Positions 59,078 to 64,000 of a stretch of DNA of 64,000 nucleotides are shown one piece after another. Origin of the DNA: Epiperipatus broadwayi (Eukaryota > Onychophora > Udeonychophora > Euonychophora > Peripatidae); NCBI GenBank assembly GCA_028023455.1, contig JAQFVV010006197.1, forward strand, positions 16,735,254 through 16,799,253. Direction: 5' to 3'. The first letter of the stretch is position 1, and the number at the start of each line of letters is the position of its first letter. The notes beneath the pieces are model-generated. The model searched no databases. It saw only the letters and a program-made list of their open reading frames with translations, and was not told the origin of the DNA. The translations under genes and the position numbers were made by a program.

Positions 59078-59990
59078 CTCCTCCCCCACTCCAGAAGTAT
59101 GGTTTTTCACCTAACATAGTCTTTGAGTTGAGACGGTTGCTGGCGATCTTTACTGTGCTTTGCCAATTTACTATTTGTTGATGGTGGTTTCGATGCGCCA
59201 ATTTTTGCTGTGCTATAGGTACTTTCCGAGGTTTTGTTACAATAGGTTTTCCTCTGTCTCTTAGCTCTATATCTACAGGCGAGGTTTTTAATTTTCCTGG
59301 TTCTTTTTTGAACAAGCTGGGGTAATTATTTTTGACTTGCGATTCTATGTCAATTTTTTTTATAGCACATATTTTTATGCCTAGGAGCATGAACCACTCA
59401 CGGCCAATGATCGGGTTAATATCTCCGTTCACAATATATATTGGTAGTATTTCTTTAGTTTTCGTTGTTTCTACCTTTATATTTGCAACTCCTAATATCC
59501 TTATGGGATTTGTATTAGCATCCCAGGCCTTGAGTTGAGTCTTCTCTATCCTTGGAGGGAATTTTAAATTCTGGATTAGTCTTTCCCAATCTCTGCTTTT
59601 TATCAGTGATATCCTTGATCCGCTATCAATTTCCATGCTTAATGGTTTGCCGAATAGTTTTACATTCAGCATAATTTGATCAGATTCGTCTATAGTAGCA
59701 CTTTTTATGTAGCTACTTTCCAACACTCTGCATGGCTTTGTATGGTGGTGCCATCTTTCGGGATACTTGGTTATTTTCTGATAACTTTCTCTTTCTGGAA
59801 TATTGCAATCACGGGCTTTGTGGCTGATTTTTCTACATCGAAAGCATTTAATTTGTTTATCAGTTTTGGGCTTAACTTCAGACGTTTTAAATATTATAGT
59901 TTGAAGTGGTTCTGGTTTCGTGAAGCTTCTGAACTCTCGCTTGGTCAAGCAGCAATTCATAAGCTGTTCCACATCTGATTGCTTCATCAT
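59055..59990 (-). CDS. Gag-pol fragment: CCHC zinc knuckle and retropepsin
   Basis: A 311-residue frame, the longest in the window. Residues 49-62 are CFRCRKISHKARDC, a CX2CX4HX4C knuckle that would bind element RNA. Residues 118-130 are SMEIDSGSRISLI, with the DSGS active site of an aspartic protease, followed by the flap-like region and NPIIGREWFMLLGI (about residues 190-205), the usual ILG-type end of retropepsins. After SLFKKEPGKLKTSPVDIELR (the protease-RT linker) the frame reaches KPRKVPIAQQKLA and then runs into 3' noncoding and LTR sequence. RT is absent. The ATG at 59990 overlaps the gag frame, so a -1/+1 shift or a simple mutation links them. Confidence 0.85.
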   Translation of the reverse strand: MMKQSDVEQLMNCCLTKREFRSFTKPEPLQTIIFKTSEVKPKTDKQIKCFRCRKISHKARDCNIPERESYQKITKYPERWHHHTKPCRVLESSYIKSATIDESDQIMLNVKLFGKPLSMEIDSGSRISLIKSRDWERLIQNLKFPPRIEKTQLKAWDANTNPIRILGVANIKVETTKTKEILPIYIVNGDINPIIGREWFMLLGIKICAIKKIDIESQVKNNYPSLFKKEPGKLKTSPVDIELRDRGKPIVTKPRKVPIAQQKLAHRNHHQQIVNWQSTVKIASNRLNSKTMLGEKPYFWSGGGVQYSRSR

Positions 59991-60640
59991 AAGTTATATC
60001 TTTTATTGCCAATAAGATCTGCCTAAACTGGTCATTAATTATTCCGTATAATAGTTGTTCTAGAAGAGCTTCTTCTAAATATTTACCGTAAAGGCATGGC
60101 TTTGCCATCTCTATTAAACCAATATCATATTCTTTTATTTTCTCATTCTTTCTTTGCCTTCTGCCTCTAAAGTGCAATCGAGCAATAAACTTGGATGGCT
60201 GGGCATTAAAATATTCATTTAGCTGTGTTATGAGCTCATCATATTTCTGTGTCTCCGACAAATTTCCACATAGTTTGTTCGCTATTTTGATTACTCTCTC
60301 GCCTGCGAAGCAAAGTAATGAGGCTACTTTTACAGTATTCTCCGTAATACTATTTAGTATAAAATAGTTTTTTATCCTCTGAACCTACAGTGGCCAATCA
60401 CTCTGATCTTTTACATTAAATTCGCAAATAGAAACTTGCGATATGCTCGCCATTTCTCTATTAATCCGAATCCACTTACGCTTGGTCTCAGTTTTCTGTT
60501 TAGGCAATTATTTGCAGATTCAATCCTATGATGACCGAGCCAATTTTTAATGTAGTTCCATTCCTGTATTAACTGCCAATTTCTTTGATTCGATTCCTGT
60601 GCCGACTGCGCTAATATGCTGTGTCTTATGACCAGCAAGT
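59887..60640 (-). pseudogene. Gag of LTR element 3, interrupted
   Basis: 60411-60638 gives the N-terminal part (NRNWQLIQEWNYIKNWLGH). After stops near 60290-60410, 59887-60261 gives the capsid-like core: KYDELITQLNEYFNAQPSKF, ARLHFRGRRQRKNEKIKEYD, YLEEALLEQLLYGIINDQFR, the pattern of Ty3/gypsy gag (F..r.q...Esi..f...L..la..C.f). It overlaps the zinc knuckle-protease frame by about 100 bp. The N-terminal frame continues into the primer-site region, so its ATG at 60638 is doubtful. Confidence 0.75.
60593..60612 (-). other. Putative primer-binding site of element 3
   Basis: The minus strand reads GCGCAGTCGGCACAGGAATC, followed by GAATC. Its complement looks like the T-arm and acceptor 3' end of a tRNA (GATTCGATTCC...GCCGACTGCGC), a longer match than the usual 18 nt. 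The leading TGG is mutated (TTA). Which tRNA is not determined. Confidence 0.55.
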
Positions 60641-61196
60641 AAATAAATGGACAAAGGCAGAATACATGGTCTATTATAAAGTGTAATAAAATAATAAAAG
60701 GTCGTGATGACCTGCATATAAATACCCTAGTCCTGCTTTTGGACGTACAGAGGCAGGAGTCTCTGACTCATAATTAAAACTCAGAACAATTAGATCAGAT
60801 TATGGGGGTTTATATACCCTTCAAGACTTCTGGGAGTCTTTTACATTCCTAACCATATATGGTGTTTTTACATACATTTTCACATACACACAATATTTTC
60901 ACATTTCTCACCATATATGGTATTTTACATAGTTTTCTGACCCTATATGATCAGCTGGGCTTTCTATTATTACACAACTTTCTATGATTTAACAACATTG
61001 CAATTTTACACAATCGTTATACTTAATTACTGTACAGTTATTTTACATATTTATTATACATTACAGTTATTACTTTTATTCTATATTTATACAATTATTA
61101 TTATTGTTTTACATATTCATTATATTTATACAATTATTATTATTTACATATTCATTATACATTATATATGTTTATACCTTGACCTTGAGTACTGCA
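60617..61196 (-). repeat. 5' LTR of element 3
   Basis: 580 bp, partner of 58472-59077; ends TACTGCA as the partner does. The plus-strand frame 60947-61201 is a TTAT-rich artefact. Confidence 0.9.
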
Positions 61197-61201
61197 ATTA
61201 G

Positions 61202-62840
61202 GTTATAATTAAAACATATGCAGTATATCTATCTAACACAATTACCATTTAATGTCACTTGAATTTTTCTAGGAGACTATTTTATCAAATAAATTAATGG
61301 TTTTCTGCATTTAAGAATTTTAAAAACTTTTAGAAGAAGGTATTTTTTTCAAACAAAATCTTAAGCTGAGATTAAATCAATAAAGATTGCAGAAGTTTTT
61401 AAATTATTTTAAAGCCTCCTCAATATGAATTGTTAAAAATAAAACTTGTTCACAGCAACTTCATCCTGGCTTAAACCTAATCTGCTCTACAGATTCTTAA
61501 TAATATGATTTTTTTCAAGATATTTTGAAAATTTTATAGCTGATGAGATAGTTTAAACTATTTCTATTGTTGATGATATCTTTCTGATTTTTTAAAGTGC
61601 CAATAACTTTCACTCTAAGTGTATTTATAAAGAATTAATCACTTCTCTAACTAATCTTCATTCTGGAAATTAGCTAAAGGAAGTAAAACTCTATTCCACT
61701 TTCAGTATCCTCTAAAATATTTTTGTATATCCCAATCAACACTTTAAAATGAAAATAGACCACTAATTAAATTGATTAAGTCACTACATGTATATAAAAT
61801 TACTACAGTCAAAATTTTTAACTTAGTTCTCAAAAGTAATTTAAAGTCTTATTCTTTTTAGCCAAACATTCCATTTTTGAGAACTAATACTTTATACCAT
61901 CATTTTTGTAAAGTATCCCAATATTGTTTCTTCCCAACAATCCACCATCACTAAATAAAATCTATAAAAGTCTCTTTCAAAACTACATTATCTGAAACCT
62001 CCTCTGTAAGTGCAAAGGGATTGCGAATCCAACTTTGAGCAGTAAATCATCAGTAAAATATTCTTGAAAACAATCATACAAAGATTTTAAATATTTCTAC
62101 TTATCATTAATGACAGTCTGTTATCAATAAATTGTTTTCTTCTGAAAAATTATATAGGGTGGGAAACATCCTGAAATTTCTTTTCTCAATTTGTTTTTTA
62201 AAAAATGGTCATTTATTTTTAAATACTGTTATTGTGTTGCTATGGACAAACAGAGAATTGTTAGCTCCTACAAACTCATATTTAAATCATTTAGCCATGA
62301 GAAAATTTCCAATAGGTATGCTAGTCTAAATAACCATTCTTCATCAGTAAGATGATCTTTTATTAAATCTACTAAATCCATAAGAAAAATATTTGCATTG
62401 GAGCGTAACTCAAAAGATTTGGCTGAGGACTTTGCCTCCTGAGAGCCACCAAACCTCAGTATGAAGTAATAGCATTTTATGTTCAATCCCCATTTCATTA
62501 CATAGAATTGAAAATAAGTAAGAATTAAGTGCTTTTGATTTTACCAAGTTAACTATTTTTACAGCTTCATTCAGAATAGATCTTAAATTTGCAGGGATAT
62601 TATTATATTTTGGTAAAAATATCGCTTGAATAACTGTAATTTGTATAAGTTATAAAGCTAGGATTTGTGATTCCAGAAAAAAGAGAAAAGAAAATAAACT
62701 TAAATATTTATTTTGTATTATTGTAATATATAAAGAATTTAGAAAATTCAGCTTTGTGTGTGTATGCGTTGTTAGCGCAAATCATATTTATATAGTAGTA
62801 TTTAATAACAAACTTTAAACATTTCGCTCATTTCAATTTT
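61202..62840. other. AT-rich DNA without recognised features
   Basis: Short overlapping frames at 62132-62498 on both strands show no domain. No repeat structure seen. Confidence 0.4.
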
Positions 62841-62849
62841 CAATGTAGT

Positions 62850-64000
62850 ATGGAGCATGTTATAGTAGACAGGCAAGTATTAAGAGTTTGTCTCTCTGAG
62901 TGCAAATTTCTACAAAGAATTATCTTCCTAACAAAATGCAGAAAATTTAAAGTATTCCCGAAGTTTTCTAGCTTTAAACTTAATCAAGCGATTTATAACT
63001 GCAGCAAAATCTGTAGCCAGATGAAATTGTTTTTACTCAGTCTAGTGATCAAGGGATGCTGCAAGGTCTTGAACAAGAAAATCAAGAGGTGCAACAGGAT
63101 TACAACCCATGTACCAATCAACTCATTCATATCGCATAAATGCGACAAACTTAGCTGCACTCTCAAGTGCAAATTCGAAAGAAAATTCGAGTTTTTGGCT
63201 GGCCAACAGAATGTTCACATTCATGACGTAATGCTACTGCCTTTATAAACCTCACTGATGCCACACCCCTACAAGAAGCATATGATGTATTATGCAGAGG
63301 ATCTTGATGATACATTGGAGGCGGTTGGAAACATTCAACCATGGAATTAATTGCCGACACAGAGGCTGGCTTAACAAATGACTCAGATAGGAATAATTAT
63401 ATTATTCAAATAGTTAAAATTGTACATCAATCTCTACATACCCACACACATTCATGGGAAACAAAAATAGCCAAAACCATGCAATTTCTCAAAAATGCAA
63501 GCATCACATGCATGTTGGAAGATAATGGTAATAGGTTTATACTAATGAAGACTTAGGATTATATATCCAAGATCAATCAACAAATTGCAGTTTCTAAGTG
63601 TTTTTAACTTCAACAATAAACTCAACAAAGACAATTTTATCACTTCCATTTTGATAGCTCATTGCAACAAAGTTTTTTCCTAAGTCTGAATATTACTTTA
63701 TTTGTCTGCTTCCACTCCTCCCCAGGATGTCTGCCAACACAAAAACACACAACGCCAATATGCCACTATGATTCATTGGATTTTGGAGGGATCCGCTATT
63801 TCAATGTGGTCAAATGGGTAAATAAGTGGCTTATTTAAATCGTGGGTTTTGGCATATATATCATAAACTCATCCTTTGAATTCCTAGCAAAAATAAAAGA
63901 CAGCCTTAAATCTGGATACGAGGATGGCTGCCATCGATGTCTCTGAGTTGTATAGCTCCTTTAGCAGAAGAAAATCCATTGAAATCATTAAGGAGGGGAA
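62850..64000 (+). pseudogene. Penelope-like element family C, N-terminal half (runs off the window)
   Basis: 62850-63248 reads LSECKFLQRIIFLTKCRKFK and VFPKFSSFKLNQ, resembling the KC...PkF..fK opening of some PLE ORFs. 63341-63556 includes LEDNGNRFILMKT then DYISKINQQIA in frame after a stop: the aDKGn.fVil...dYi step before the RT. Near the edge, from 63924, MAAIDVSELYSSFSRRKSIE is RT motif A (lvsfDVssLyT.ip...ai), and the preceding frame has IRYFNVVKWVNKW, like the RPIvnw.ns segment. Several stops break it. The catalytic YxDD and the endonuclease would lie beyond 64000. Confidence 0.65.

Larger units (their letters stand above)
58472..61196 (-). mobile_element. Compact LTR retrotransposon 3: gag and protease, RT-RH-IN deleted
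   Basis: LTRs 58472-59077 and 60617-61196 (606 and 580 bp, TGCTG...CTGCA, about 92% alike). Target duplication ATTAG at 58467-58471 and 61197-61201. On the minus strand a polypurine tract GGAGTGGGGGAGGAG (59078-59092) abuts the 3' LTR, and a long tRNA-like complement (GCGCAGTCGGCACAGGAATC, 60593-60612) abuts the 5' LTR. The internal region is 1.54 kb: gag, zinc knuckle, retropepsin, then the first residues of the RT linker run straight into the polypurine tract. Because both LTRs and the TSD are intact, the deleted form itself may have transposed with help from a full element. Confidence 0.92.

Noticed and set aside
63250-63290. CCTCACTGATG with the same stem I text as the real ribozymes
   Set aside because: Core reads CUGAUGC and no GAAA follows in range; lies in broken PLE coding sequence.

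Overview
This is AT-rich (roughly 70% or more A+T by eye) nuclear DNA from a eukaryote, most likely an invertebrate animal. The evidence is LTR and non-LTR retrotransposons, several Penelope-like elements (PLEs) with GIY-YIG endonuclease domains, cut-and-paste transposon remnants, and one probable spliced host exon. There is no bacterial-style gene organisation, rRNA, tRNA or CRISPR array that I can see. I cannot name the species from sequence alone.

Layout. 1-7.3 kb: decayed Ty3/gypsy-type element on the minus strand (gag remnant, protease, RT, RNase H, integrase) between ~1.85-kb LTRs; the left LTR is cut by the window edge. 7.35-7.6 kb: short element carrying a hammerhead ribozyme (HHR). 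7.6-11.9 kb: old AT-rich repeat, a 0.6-kb foldback and two tandem duplications. 11.95-13.55 kb: two head-to-head PLE fragments. 13.79-22.99 kb: second LTR element (TSD TATAT, gag-like only, no pol) whose right LTR was later hit by a 1.83-kb DNA transposon and by an HHR-bearing element. 23-29.2 kb: second copy of the AT-rich repeat, apparently split by ~4.4 kb that includes a tandem-plus-inverted HHR array (24.13-25.59 kb). 32.3-32.95 kb: inverted, decayed HHR element. 33-43.8 kb: mostly unique AT-rich DNA with small foldbacks and a degenerate ~153-bp tandem repeat. 43.88-44.03 kb: probable terminal exon of a coiled-coil host protein. 45.1-47.1 kb: 5'-truncated LINE. 48.2-49.25 kb: second LINE remnant. 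49.26-50.56 kb: 349-bp tandem-then-inverted array (11-bp TSD) that itself contains a 301-bp HHR element (its own 11-bp TSD). 50.87-52.96 kb: PLE on the minus strand with RT (YVDD) and GIY-YIG. 54.07-55.27 kb: pogo/Tigger-like MITE. 55.77-57.09 kb: PLE 3' end followed by a third tandem-then-inverted array. 58.47-61.20 kb: compact LTR element (TSD ATTAG) with gag, zinc knuckle and protease but RT/RH/IN deleted. 62.85-64.0 kb: N-terminal half of another PLE running off the window.

The most interesting system is a set of eight type-I hammerhead ribozyme copies (five well formed, one with a single stem mismatch, one truncated, one decayed) in short repeats of ~300-413 bp. They occur as tandem copies, inverted copies, or single units flanked by TA-rich sequence. 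Their stems covary between copies, every copy keeps a palindromic or near-palindromic stem III of a different sequence, and a conserved hairpin-like box lies ~150-175 nt upstream. This is the architecture of retrozymes and HHR-bearing PLE terminal repeats. The PLE copies in the same window (RT plus GIY-YIG) are plausible partners in trans. Separately, PLE 3' ends and two foldbacks share a hairpin-GAAAC-TTGG motif that may be a vestigial or variant HHR half.
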